Shown here piece after piece: positions 44,945 to 56,640 of a stretch of DNA of 64,000 bases. Made by a program: the position numbers and the translations under genes. The stretch lies in contig CM061918.1 in the NCBI GenBank assembly GCA_031002005.1, positions 61,290,531 to 61,354,530 on the forward strand, read 5' to 3'. Origin of the DNA: Vandiemenella viatica. Its lineage: Eukaryota; Arthropoda; Insecta; Orthoptera; Morabidae. Under the pieces are notes generated by a model. It saw nothing but the letters and a program-made list of their open reading frames with translations, was not told where the DNA came from and did no database searches. The first letter of the stretch is position 1. The number at the start of each line of letters is the position of its first letter.

Positions 44945-45115
44945 TTTTGGAATTATATATTACTGTTAAGCTTAAGTGTATTTATCTATATTGTTGATCA
45001 AAATTTTCTGGGAATGAGTAACTATACTACGAAAACCAAGGTCTGTGAAATCGTTCTGAAAAGCAGATGATTTCGTCTCTACTATTCTTTCGTTTTTAGG
45101 TTCGTTTGGATCCCT
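44945..45115 (+). repeat. Direct duplication, right copy
   Basis: Counterpart of 44188-44352, with a 6-bp addition in CAGATGATTTCGTCTCTACT. It ends about 170 bp before the acceptor of the receptor exon at 45287. Confidence 0.85.
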
Positions 45116-45286
45116 CCGCGTTCTTAAGAAGAACCGGGTAAAATAATACTTTCAGTTTAGTGAGAAAATAAATGTTGCTCACGTCATAATACGGAGTAAA
45201 TTATGTGAAGCATGTTGTTTGTCGAATTATTTGAAACATTTCTCAGAGTTTACGATTATTTTTTTTCTTTTCTGATGATGTTACAG

Positions 45287-45381
45287 ACCCAACGAAAGCG
45301 AGGGCAAGTCTGACAAGGAGATCCTGGACGAGCTGTTGGGAAAGGACCGGTACGACAAGCGGCTACGGCCTACCGTTCCAG
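45287..45381 (+). CDS. Cys-loop ligand-gated ion channel, start of ligand-binding domain
   Basis: Acceptor TGATGTTACAG ends at 45286 after a T-rich tract; donor GTAAGT begins at 45382. In the frame set by the signal-peptide exon it encodes PNESEGKSDKEILDELLGKD then RYDKRLRPTVP and the first base of a Gly codon. This is the amphipathic first helix plus YDxRxRP turn that opens the extracellular domain of GABA-A, glycine, glutamate-gated and related anion-channel subunits. The vertebrate GABA-A alpha pattern ILDxLLxGYDxRLRP is clearly related. NES is an N-glycosylation sequon. The subfamily cannot be set: insect GluCl, GABA-receptor-like (GRD/LCCH3) and pH- or histamine-gated chloride channels all start this way. 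The Cys-loop and membrane segments are not in view. Confidence 0.82.
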
Positions 45382-46169
45382 GTAAGTCAGTACTTCCTCA
45401 GCTCAAACTGATTTTCAGAATTTTCATATGTACCTGTTTGTTCTGTTCTAGCGCCTATGCTTCCTAATGATCCGGCTTTAATGAATATAGATAATGATTT
45501 ACTTAGAGTATTGATTTGGCTACTGTTATCTCTAAATTTGCACACGCTAAATCACGAAAGGTAGTTATGTAAATATGCTGTTTCGTTTTACAGCCTAAAC
45601 ATAGATACCTAAAGCAAACTTAGAGCCTCTTCTGATCGCATTTGCAACAGGTCCCGCGCTGCCTTAATCCGGCTCTGCTTCCACCTCCGCACTCATCTCC
45701 TCATGAATGCAGGAATTTTAGCAGTTCTTAGTCCTAAATTCAATGATAGCATATTGACGAAACGAAATAACGTTGTCAACCATTTTATGTATACTGCCCG
45801 TCATCACTTGGGGAAATGAGGGTTGGCATCTACAAGCAAACTGCTGTATTATAGGAATTTTCTTAACAGCTTGTCACTTCCAAGCAGTAAAAGAGGTCGT
45901 TTATTCAAGTATGACTGTGAGTTGCAGAGATATTGGCAGGTTTACATAGTTATAACTGCCAACAGCGAAAACTAGAGGAATCCACCCGAGGGCCGATGCT
46001 TCGTGCCATACAGACTAAACGAATGAATGAATGGCAGAAAACATGACAATTTTTATCCATTTCTGACACAATGCGAACTTCTCTGTGCAATTAAATAGGA
46101 TTTACAAACGGCATTGTATAGGGGTGGCTGCAAATAACCGATTTTTTTCCATTCCGCCTGTCGTGGACT
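45382..46169. other. Intron, hAT end fragment
   Basis: No following exon recognised. 45640-45680 carries GCATTTGCAACAG and TTAATCCGGCTCTG, the right end of the hAT family at 42503-42744. Confidence 0.4.
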
Positions 46170-46865
46170 GAGAATAGAATGGGGACAAGATTACTTGTTG
46201 ATGACTTAAGTGTAAATATCTTGGCATAACATTCGATGGTAAACTCAACTTGGAAGGACACATTGCGCAGGTGGTAGGAAAAGTTTGCAAAGGGTAGTGA
46301 GGGGATGTACCAAAGAAGTGAACGAAATGACATAAAAACTTTGGTCAGATGTAGTTTGGGATGCTCATTCGGAATATTAAATACAGAATTTGGAGGGTGT
46401 GCTAATAAGGGCAGTCAGATTTGCTTGTGAAAATTATTGCAGTAACTGATATGATAAAGGAGCTGGATTGAGAGTAATTGGAAGATGGAGGAAGGTGAGG
46501 AGAGTTCTGGAATTGTACAAGGCGTATGTTGGCGAGAAGGCTTGGAAACATGTTTGTCGAAGTAGTGTATGATTAGGAAAAGATGACAATGACCACAAGC
46601 TGACACTCGATTTCATGCATAAGTGTGTTGGGAAATTTTCTTTTGTAGGTAATCTAGTCAGAGATTAGAATGAATTGCCAAAGAATGTGATGAATACTTT
46701 ACCAAAAGCAAAAACAATAAAAAAATTAAATTCGTTAACAGCAAAAGTAGATGGATTGGAAAATTTACTCTCAAATGATGTAAAAAGAAATGGGTAAATA
46801 AATGACTTGGGATATTACCACTGGAGTATGCGCTCCAATGCAATTTAATTAAATTAAATGTACAG
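46170..46865 (+). mobile_element. 5'-truncated CR1/L2-group LINE
   Basis: Same family as 12735-13585, without the SINE: CTTGGCATAACATTCGATGG, GGAAGGACACATTGCGCAGG, TGGTCAGATGTAG, ...AGATTTGCTTGTGAAAATTA, GAGAAGGCTTGGAAACATG, CTGACACTCGATTTCATGCA, TTAGAATGAATTGCCAAAGA, and end AATTTAATTAAATTAAAT. Translates to the C-terminus of an RT (KLNLEGHI, LTLDFMHKCVGKF, NELPKNVMNTLPKA) with frameshifts. Confidence 0.82.
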
Positions 46866-47627
46866 CGATGATTGTTCTGAACGAATGTAAGACAATAATA
46901 CCGAATGAAGTTTTTTATCTTGTCAGTTTAACAATGAAAGTTATAATCATAAAATGATTTTACTCAGATATTCTGTTAATCTGAATTGCCTATTTATATA
47001 TTTATTCCGTTATCTATAAGTGAAATTCAAATTTAAAATGTGTTTATACCAAATTTGACTCACCAATCTAGTACATGTAGACCCTATTAATATATATCTA
47101 CCAGTCAAGTTTACGTGAAAATGACTACATCATATTCATAACAATCATTCTTTCATATTTTACATCACTTAAACAAATATTTAAAAAAATATATATATGA
47201 AAATACACAATTTCTAAATAGAGCTGCCGAATCCGAAGAACAAAAGTGCTCACAACATTCTCAACGGCGAAATATAGTAACATTCAGCAAAGCTATCGAC
47301 CTGTTGTGTGATCAGGTTTGCGAAATATGCAAGCAGCTCTTCTGTCTAAAGGAAGTCAGTAAGTAAAATAACCTCGCAGTAAGATAACGAGTGACCGAGA
47401 AGCATCATTACTTCCAGCAAGTATTGCATCATACTGAACTCTCATCACAAGAACCATACAAAGCGTAGGAGTGAACCAGGATTGGATTTTATAAAATGTT
47501 ACTCTCTTAAACATTTTGACAGCGAGGAGTAAATAAATGTGCTTAATATTCACTAATTTATCGATTAATTAGAAATAACGAATATGGTATTGTTACTGGG
47601 AACGAGAAGTTATGAAGAGTTTCAAAT
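46866..47627. other. Unassigned AT-rich sequence
   Basis: No feature recognised. Confidence 0.35.
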
Positions 47628-50600
47628 CTTTTTTTTTTTTTTTTTTGCTGTCGTCAGTCTTTAGACTGGTTTGATGCAATCCTCCATCCTTTCCTATCTT
47701 GTGCATACCCCTTACAACCCACGTCCTCAATTATCTGCTTCATATATTCTAATCTCTGTCTACCTCTACAGTTCTTACCTTCGACTGTTCCCTCCACTAA
47801 CAAATTAACCAATCCAGCATGTCTCAAAATATGACCTACCAGCCTGTCTCTTCTTCCTGTAAGCTTCTTCCATAAACTTCTTTTCTCACCCATCATTTAC
47901 AAAACTCGTTCATTTCTTACTTTGTCTGTCTACCTAATTTTCAGCATTCTTCTGTAGCACCACATTTCAAATGCTTCAAGTTTCTTTCTTTCCGGTATTC
48001 CTAAAGTCCATGTTTCACTATCGTAAAGTACTGTGCTCCACACATAGAGTTTTAAAAAGTTCTTTCTAATTCCTAGATCAATATTTGAAACTAAAAGGTT
48101 TCTCTTTTTCATGAAGGCTCTTTTTGCTAGTGTTATTCTGCTTTTAACATCATTCCTGCTTCGGCCATCGGTTGTAATTTTGCTTCCCAAGTAACAGAAC
48201 ACACTTACTTCTCCTATTGTATCCGATCCAATTTTTATATTTAATCTGCTAGTATTGGTATCATTTCTGCTACATTTCATCACTTTTGTTTTACTTTGAT
48301 TTATATTCAGTCCAAAATTTTCCTTCAGTATTTTGTTCATGCCATTCAATAACTTCTCAATATCCTCAGCCCTCTCTGCTAACAAGACAATGTCATCAGA
48401 AAATCGTAGCATATTGATTTTTTCTCCCTGAAAACTTATGCCACATGGAAATTTTTCTTTGACCTTCTTCATTGCTTCTTCTACATACAAGTTGAATATT
48501 AACGGGGATAGACTACAACCTTGTCTCACACCCTTCTTAACTGATGCATGTCTCTCATGATTCTCTACTTTTAGTACCTCCACTTGATTCTTATATAGTT
48601 TATAGAGTATTCTTCTATCTCGATACTTTAGACCTGACTTCTTTAAAATTTTGAACATCTTGTCCCACCTAACATTATCAAAAGCTTTTTCTAAATCAAC
48701 AAAATGCCATAAAAGTATCTTTATTTTTCTTGATCCGCCCTTCAAGTATTAATCTTAAAGACAGAATTGCTTCCCTTGTACCGCGATTTTTCCTAAACCC
48801 AAACTGATCTTCACCTACTATCTCTTCTACTACCCCTTTCCATCCTTCTGTATATTATTCTGGTCAGTAATTTTAAAGCATGTGATGTTAGACTAATGGT
48901 GCGATAATTCTCACATTTGTCGGCTTGTGCTTTCTTTGGAAGTGTGAAGATGATATTTTTATTAAAATCAGTTGGAATTTCTCCTGTTTCATAACTTTTT
49001 GATATCAGCTTGAATAATCTTTCGATTCGTTTCTCTCCTAGAGATTTAAGAAGTTCTGCAGGGATCTCATCAATTCCAACTGCCTTATTTGCTTTCAAGT
49101 CATTCAGAGTTTTATTAAATTCTGTCCTCAAAACAGGATCTCGTAAGTCATCCATGTCGACATCGCCTTCCTTTTCCAATACACTATTATTCAAGTCGTC
49201 CCCAACATACAGTTTCTCAATGTATTCCTTCCATCTGTTAACTTTATCTTCTGACCTTAACAGAGGTTTCCCATCGGCAGCTTTAATATTCATACCTCTT
49301 TTCTTCATTTCTCCAAAATTCAGTTTGATCTTTCTATATGCAACATCTACTTTTCCTACAACCATTTCCTTTTCTACTTCTTCACACTTTGCTTGTAGCC
49401 ATTTTTCTTTTGCTATTTTGCATTTCCTATTTATTTAATTTCTAAATTGCCTGTACTGCTCTCTTCCGGCTTCATCCTGAGCATTTTTGTACCTTCTCCT
49501 CTGATCCATCAGCTCGCAAATTTCTTCTGTGATCCAAGGTTTTCGGGCAGCTTGTTCCCTAAAGCCTAATGTTTCTTTACCAGCTTTCATTATTTCGGTC
49601 TTTAATGCATTCCATTCGTCCTGGGTTGAGCTCCTTTCACAATTACTTCTTAGACCTAAGTCTACCATTTCTGCAAATTTTTCTCTTGTGCTACATTGTT
49701 TCAGTTTATTCATTTCCAGTCTGTTCTGATTATGCAGCTTCCTTATTCGCTTGAATTTCAGCCTGCACTTCATTACTATCAAATTATGGTCCGAGTCTAT
49801 GTCTGCTCCTGGGTACGCTTTACAGTCTAGAACTTGATTTCTGAATCTCTGTTTGACCATGATATAATCTAGCTGATATCTGCCAGACTGCCTGTATCCC
49901 CAGGACGTTTCCAGGTGTATATTCTTCTTGCATGGTTCTTAAACAGTGTGTTCGCCACAACTAGCTTATATCTTTCACAAAATTCTAGCAACCTGCTTCC
50001 TCGCTCATTTCTTTCTCCTAGACCAAAACTTCCTACAGTATTCCCCTCTTTTCCTTCTCCCACTATTGCATTCCAATCAGCCATGATTATTAGATTTTCC
50101 TCCCCCTTCACATATTGGATTAATTCTTCAATTTCAGTGTATATTTTTTCTATTTCTTCGTCATCTTCCTGTGACGTTGGCATACAGTATATACTTGTAC
50201 TAATGTGGTTGGGACGGGCTTAGTTTCTAACCTCATCAAAATAATCCTGTCACTAAACTGTTCATAATAACTCACCCGTTTCCCTACTTTCTTGTTCATT
50301 ACAAATCCTACACCAGTGACTCCATTGACAGCTTGTGTGTAATTATCCTGTGTTCCCCAGACCAGAAATCCTGTGCGTCCTTCCATTTAATCTCACTAAT
50401 CCCAACAACATCTAACTTAAGTTGTTCCATCTCCCTTTTTAAGTTTTCTAACCTACCTGCCCTATTCAGACTTCTAACATTCCACGCTCCGACTCGTAGA
50501 ATGTTTCTATCCATTCTGATGACTCCTCCCTGAGCAGTCCCCACCCGGAGATCCGATTGGGGGACTATTTTACCTCCGGAATATTTTGCCCAGGAAGAAG

Positions 50601-50940
50601 CCATCATGATATATGTAATTTGAGAGGATTACATGTCCTTGGGATACCCTTAGGGTCTTTAATGCAGTGGTTTCCCGTTGCCTTCTGCATCCCCATGCCG
50701 TTGATCATTTCTGATTCATCCGCCTTTAGGGGCCGTTTCCAACCCCAAGGGCAAGAGGGTGCCCTGAACCGCTCCCCGCTCTTCCGCCCTCCTTTCGGAG
50801 GCCGTTGGCAAGCAGTGGGTGACTCCTTATACCGGGAATCTTTCAGTCGCCAGAGCATCGTCCGTGCAAACAGGGTGCACCACGTGAAGGAGAGGTTGAC
50901 ATTTGGTTGGAAAAGACTAGTATAGTCTCTCCCAAACTCT
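47628..50940 (-). mobile_element. Nearly full-length RTE-type LINE, frameshifted
   Basis: Read from 50940 down to a poly-A (T20 at 47627-47646). The 5' part (50930-50600) resembles an untranslated leader. An APE-type endonuclease follows: ILRVGAWNVRSLNRAG (50520s), VVGISEIKWKDAQDF, NLIIMADWNAIVGEG, GLGERNERGSRLLEFCERYK and DSDHNLIVMKC. Then a reverse transcriptase: KAVGIDEIPAELLKSLGEKR, IIFTLPKKAQADKCENYRTI, DLEKAFDNVRWDKMF, KKGVRQGCSLSPLIFNLYVE and catalytic FSDD (about 48394-48405; FADD/YADD in relatives). The C-terminus has AFEMWCYRRMLKI, GHILRHAG and WRIASNQ. The order EN-RT without a gag ORF and the GxWNVRSL/GISEI style fit the RTE clade. At least five frame breaks make it inactive. The 3' end GACGACAGCAAAAA matches 26735-26872. 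Confidence 0.93.
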
Positions 50941-51744
50941 TACACCCCTTCAAATCCATAGGACACTATGAAGTTGGTAAAAAATTGATTACAAGATTTT
51001 CAACAATCAACAAGCAAATGAAGCTGATATAAGCGTGATAAAATAAGAGTTCTTGACGTGCACGTTAGTCCTATTGTGCCTACCAGTAAATCTTGCGATA
51101 GTCGTTTGTTTATTACCCATAGTGCATATTGCTTTCGGCTGCTTTTTAAGTGGGTGATACTATATTGTCTCACAAATCCCAAAGTTGTTAATTCTTGTTG
51201 ACTGAACCTGTTTTTTTATTTCTGTTAACTCGGAGATACTGTAGTTCTGAAATGGAAGGTGGATTGGTGTGATATAAGTATCGACGTAAGAGTATTTTGT
51301 TTCATACCGAGGCCAAATGTTATTTACAGTTATATCAAACATTTAATTTAATTGGAATGGAGTCCAAGTTCCAGACATTTGCTGATAATGTAATTCCAAA
51401 AATTTTCTACTCGTCCTTTTGGTTTCAAACCTTTTAGAGACGTTTCTTGGATGGTTATTATTTAAGAATATGTTTCTATTATAATCATAAAATATGAACA
51501 TAAAACATAAATTAAACATAAACCACCATTACATTATACTTTAAGCAATCGCTGTGCGACATATTTATACATACACGACCTTCAAGGATATTAATATAAT
51601 GAAAAATGAAATACATCCATTGCCATCAACGTTGATAAAGTTGAATGGTAAGAACGGACGGTGTCAATTGCCATTCTGGTCCAGGTTGCATTTGAACCTG
51701 TCTATAAACGGTGTTATGATCGTTGGATGTTGCAATATGGCTGC
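50941..51744. other. Mostly unassigned; possible LINE 3' scrap
   Basis: 51340-51380, read in complement, ends GACTCCATTCCAATTAAATT like the 3' end of the CR1/L2-group LINE. Otherwise nothing recognised. Confidence 0.35.
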
Positions 51745-51945
51745 TGTCGATTTTCAAATTTAATTGCAATGGAACGCACGCTCTGGTGGCAATTTCCCTA
51801 CATACCCTTCTTCCCCCCTTCCTGCGTCCGCCTGCATTTGCCCTCTACAAATTTCAACTTTGAGCTCTTTCAACTTTTTGATAAATTATCCATCATTTCT
51901 CTTCGTAACTTATTCCAATCCCTGACATCAATAGCTTACCGTTCA
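51745..51945 (-). mobile_element. LINE 3' fragment (CR1/L2-group, antisense)
   Basis: In complement: CAGGGATTGGAATAAGTTAC (DWNKLR), TCAAAAAGTTGAAAGAGCTC, GAGGGCAAATGCAGGCGGAC, TATGTAGGGAAATTGCCACC and GAGCGTGCGTTCCATTGCAA then TTAAATT. It parallels 13390-13575 step by step. Confidence 0.78.
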
Positions 51946-52800
51946 ACGTTACAGTAGTTTTTGTGTGAGGTTTTTGCAGTGTTTATAGTATTTACATATT
52001 TTATGGCAATAACAGAAATAAATTTTAACTAAAATTGTCCAGTTACCAAATGTAAAAAAATTTCAGACCAAAACGACTATTCCTATTTGAGTTTGGGGTC
52101 GTTGCGTAGGAGTGATCATTTTAAAGTTGTAAGAAAGATATTGTCAATTTGTTGGTTTAATTAACAAAGTGTATGACATGTTGTAACAGGCGTATGATCA
52201 GACATCATTTTTGGTTTTTAATTTTATCATTTAATAGTTATTTTTAAGGTAAGGTAGCATACGCCCCACGATTTATATTTGCATGTACATTTGGCATAAA
52301 CAATTTTCCATTTGATCATTTTTCTGTGACAGGCTGTTGCTTCACTATTTTTCATGCTCTATGGAATGAGCTAAAATTAGTATAGAGTTTTTAAGAAGAA
52401 TCTTTTTTTTAAAAAAAAATATTATTGGCTTTTGTAGTGTAGCATAGTTTCAGAAAGTATCTTCTTACTAATTTTTTTTCCCTCTAGGAATACTACTTTA
52501 TAATGTCCAGACAATCTCTTAGCATATTAGACTTTAGATTCATTCCTAGTGTCTCTATTTTTTTATTTAAAGATAAATATTTTTCTAATTGTTAATCTTT
52601 TTCCTTCATTTTGTTTATACGGCATGTAAAATATTGGAGAAAAATAACATTTTTATTTTGATAAAATATGTAATGTCTTAGCATTCCTAAAGCAGACCAT
52701 GCAATGAGAATGAATAAGGACAAAATACTTCCTGATACATATGTATTACATTTGTGCCTCAATTGCTTGATCCTAATTTTTTTTCATTATTTTAATTAAA
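51946..52800. other. Unassigned AT-rich sequence
   Basis: No feature recognised. Confidence 0.35.
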
Positions 52801-52804
52801 TTCC

Positions 52805-53620
52805 GGTACTACCGTAAGAGGGGGTTACTTTGTGACTGTGGTTTAACACACGGTCTAGTTTTCGTATTTCAAATCTCTCGCCATGTCAGCGATACCAGGA
52901 AAGCAAACAACAGCGCCATTGCTTTGTAAAGACTAACAGTGCTACTTAACGGCCGCTGCCCGAAGCTCCCACATCTCAATTGTTATGTTAGGTCATCGTA
53001 TTGTTGAAATCTCATTCCAGAGACATTCTGTGTAGCTGTGTCAACATCGGAAACTTTGTACGCTTCACACCTTTGAGAACCAGCTGATACGGATAAGTTT
53101 TCTTTGTTGTTATTATGTTAGCTTGTCTGTGGAGTAATATAATGTTTGTGATGTGATATTTAGGCCTTCTTGAGAGGTAACAACGAAACCAAAATATCGA
53201 CATGTCAAGGGGCTACTTTGTGACACAACTATACCGTTCCAAAGTAATCCCACAAGTTTTCCATTAACTATTAAGATTTTCAGTTTCAAGAAAGGCGTAA
53301 AACATAATGAGAACATATTTTCTCTTTCATTTTTAGGCAAAAACACATTTGGCACAAAGTAACCTCACCCGATGAGATAACTTAGTGACAATTTTTAACC
53401 TAAAGTAACCCCATCGTATTGGTAACTTGTGACAATTTTTAACCTAAATTTCTCAGTTGACATTAAAGATTTAGATTTTGCGCAATATGCCGTTACATAG
53501 GAGAAAGCTACATCAATGTTTTGTGATAGTCAGTTTTGGAAAACTTTTAAAACAGTTGATCTGGTGTAGAAAAAAGCTTAAAATCCGTCAGCTCTTACGG
53601 TAACATTGTAAACAAGTACT
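52805..53620. repeat. Region with repeated GTTACTTTGTGAC words in both orientations
   Basis: GGTTACTTTGTGAC at 52823, GCTACTTTGTGAC at 53212, and the inverted CACAAAGTAACC at 53353 and CTAAAGTAACCCC at 53400. Left end CCGGTACTACCGTAAGAGGG and a weak inverted counterpart AGCTCTTACGGTAAC near 53591-53605 suggest a DNA transposon of about 800 bp. There is no recognisable transposase. Confidence 0.5.
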
Positions 53621-54262
53621 GGGTTTAGATTATTTCTAACATGTTTTTTCATGTATCATATTTAGAGATAAAGTAAAGGTATCACTGGCAAGGACACCTT
53701 GAAGATTTGTTTGACTTTGTAGTGATACAGTTTCATTTCTTGCATAATCTGCCTCTGTTGCAGTTACCCGAATCTAACCCAGTAATTTTATCTGTTGAAG
53801 GGAACCTGCAGTTTTACATGGAATCCGAATTAAAGAGTATCCTAGCATACTCCTCATGAACAAAATAAAGCAGAGCTTTGCCAGAGATGTTTAGAAACAT
53901 TTCACCAGAATGAAAGGTTAGGTTATTTTGAGAGTCTACCTTGTTGATGTGTAATCATACTAGCCATTAACAATGAATTTATTTAAGTTATTCAATGTAA
54001 GGCAGAATTATTACCTTCACTGGTCATCATTAAGTTTCCAACCTTGTTATGATAAATTGGTAGTCATCATTATTTTACAAAGTATTTAAACATATTACCG
54101 AAAGTAGTACCAAAGTGGTGACATGTTGGAACTCTATATGAGTTACCAGTATTCCTACTTCTGTTTCATGGCTTCTCTAAGGTAGGAGTTCCCAAACATT
54201 TTTCTTACCATTCCCACCTTACATCAAAAGAAAAGTACCCCCTCCCCCTGCCAAATTTTTAT
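53621..54262. other. Unassigned; possible hAT end
   Basis: 54187-54215 (GGAGTTCCCAAACATTTTTC) resembles one end of a CAGTGGTTCCCAAAC-type hAT element; no partner end was found. Confidence 0.35.
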
Positions 54263-54444
54263 CGGTTTAATCCTAGACTGCGATTCCGCCACTGACTGGC
54301 GGCCGCCTGCATCTGATCCACCTTCGGGATATCAGTTTATGTTTATATTGTATAGCTTTAAATTATTGTGACCGAGCGTAGCGAGGTCACAATACGTCAC
54401 GTCAACACCAGTCAGTGGCGGAATCGCAGTCTATGATTAAACCG
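54263..54444. mobile_element. Palindromic MITE, ~36-bp arms
   Basis: Arms 54263-54301 and 54405-54444: CGGTTTAATCCTAGACTGCG and TTCCGCCACTGACTGGCG on the left, mirrored by CCAGTCAGTGGCGGAA and ...GCAGTCTATGATTAAACCG on the right, with one clear mismatch. Inside is a second palindrome, GTGACC...GGTCAC around GAGCGTAGCGAG (54368-54390). Non-coding. Confidence 0.85.
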
Positions 54445-56640
54445 TTAAAACTCTGTAAGAGGCAGTGAAGAAAACATAGTACTTCCGATTGTCTAATGCT
54501 AGGGTATCATCCACACCGTTGAACAAGCCTTTGCAGCCACTTAAGGAGGGGACACGCCCCAGTTTTGGAACTCAAATTGTATTCTTAATTAGTTTTGAAA
54601 TTTACAGGCATTTCAACCATAGCAGTCAGGTATTGAAAATTATAACCTTTCAGTTGTAATTTGTTTCAGATTACAAAATCTGTGCACTTTGCAATTGCAA
54701 TAATATTTCCTTCATAAATTGCATATGTTGCCAGTGCCTTTTTTTGTTTCTGTGTGCTTGCCATTATTACATTTCTGTGTTGGGGTTGCTATTCGGCAAG
54801 TCGTCAGTTCAATCCCCGGTCTGGCCATCAGCTATACAAATTATTAAAATAAAACAATCAGTTTCTTAAAGTCAAGTGTTTATGTACCGGTAACACTTTA
54901 CATTCCAGATTTGTGTATTACCTTCTATACACTAAAAAGTAATATATGACAGGGAAACTAACTCGTCGCTCACCACAGATAAGGTCAAGAGTACAAGCAG
55001 AACAAAAAAAAACACACACACAAATACGTTTTACAATATTTCAGTTATTAGACTTACTCATCTAGGAGGCGAGAAATTGGGGAAACATGTTTACACATCC
55101 AGACCTTCCACATGAATGAACCAGAGATAAAACAAGAGGAAGGGTGGGGTTGCACCAGTGGTGGGAGGAGAAAGTTGACCAATGAAAATTATGGGACAGA
55201 ATGATAATCAGTAGAGGTAATTTTTTTCTATAAAAATTATAATTTTGATCTGTTTTAAGAGAGAAGTTTGGTGCAGCTGTCCACATGCTTGTGGATGACT
55301 ACAAGAAAAAAATATTCAGTCACCATTTTGCCACCTGCATTATCTGATTATCATCTGCTATCTTCGGAGAAATAATGTATTTCTGATCTAAATTAAAGCA
55401 TTGTTAAATTTCATGAGCAGTTGTAGGATACCAATTGTTTGTTCTAGAAAATTTGTTGTTGAATGGCTTTCTGTGCACTGAGCAAGCAAGCCTGCTATCT
55501 TCTTACACTGTCCAAATTGTTGCATAACTGTTGATTTATTTGTCGTGTAACTAAAGAATCAAGTCTCTTCTATTTTGAACAGTTTCGAAATTTATTACTG
55601 TGCTTTTGTTTGTCTCCTCAAGGAACTACTTTGAGACTACATGTACCCAAAAATGCAAAGTTCTTTTTCGTAGCAACTCATAGTATATCCGATCTATGCC
55701 ATACAAACCTCCTCTTGGTTTTCTCTTGATAATTTTTCTTCTCTGAGAACAATCATGATTCACAGTAGCAGAAAAGTATTCGTTATTGAATTAGTTCCTT
55801 TCATATCCAGTATGCTGAAATTCATTGCCAGGAGCAAACACTCATGTACAGGTTACATGTATTTTACTTCATAATATATTAATGAATCTGTAGAAATATG
55901 TCAAAGCAACCTACTTACAGGAAAAATACCCTGCAACAACAACCATATCAGTATTACTAAAGTATTTAAAAATGCATTCCAGTGATGGTAACGAAGGTTA
56001 GGGAAAGTAAACCATTCATTCGCCACAAGCAGAGGTAGCAAGGCCACTACAAACAGGAATATACCTATACTAGTTTAGTAGAAGCTTGGTCATGTTAAAG
56101 GTGAGACATATAGCAAGGGGATCAGATGTATAAACTGGAGATCTACCTTTGCTTTGATGTGTAATAAGCAGGAGTAATGTGTTCACACAATGTCCACTGC
56201 CCAGTAATCATCATTCTGTAGTGCATATTGTCACTGTCACACTGGAGAAAAAGTTTTACTGCCAGGATTGCTAGCAAGCACGATCAGATAGTTTTGTATT
56301 GTGAAATTTCTTTTATCCCACTAGTAAAATTGTGTGAGCAGTTTGTATCTTCTCCCTCTCTCTCTCTTTGTGTGTGTGTGTGTGTCATCACTTAAAAGGG
56401 TCAACACTGTCTCAAAGAAACTCAAAGAACTACAAAGAAAGAATTAAAGTTTATATCCTTCGTTAGAGGAAAATAAATCTAAAATCATAATGTTTTACTC
56501 TTATATATGTTTATATAAGCTATTTCAAATGGAGGAAGTAACAAGTTCTTTACATAATTAGTACCAGTATAATGTGATAATCTGATTGAGTACTAGAAAC
56601 TAAAGTAACAGGTGGGCGTGGCAGAGAGCTCTGCTATTGG
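54445..56640. other. Mostly unassigned; small SINE relic and microsatellite
   Basis: 54783-54830 has a B-box-like CAGTTCAATCCCCGG, likely a SINE relic. 56352-56385 is a (TC)n(TG)n microsatellite. No exon seen. Confidence 0.4.

Noticed and set aside
49010..50223. Plus-strand open frames over the RTE LINE
   Set aside because: They are antisense shadows of the minus-strand endonuclease/reverse transcriptase.
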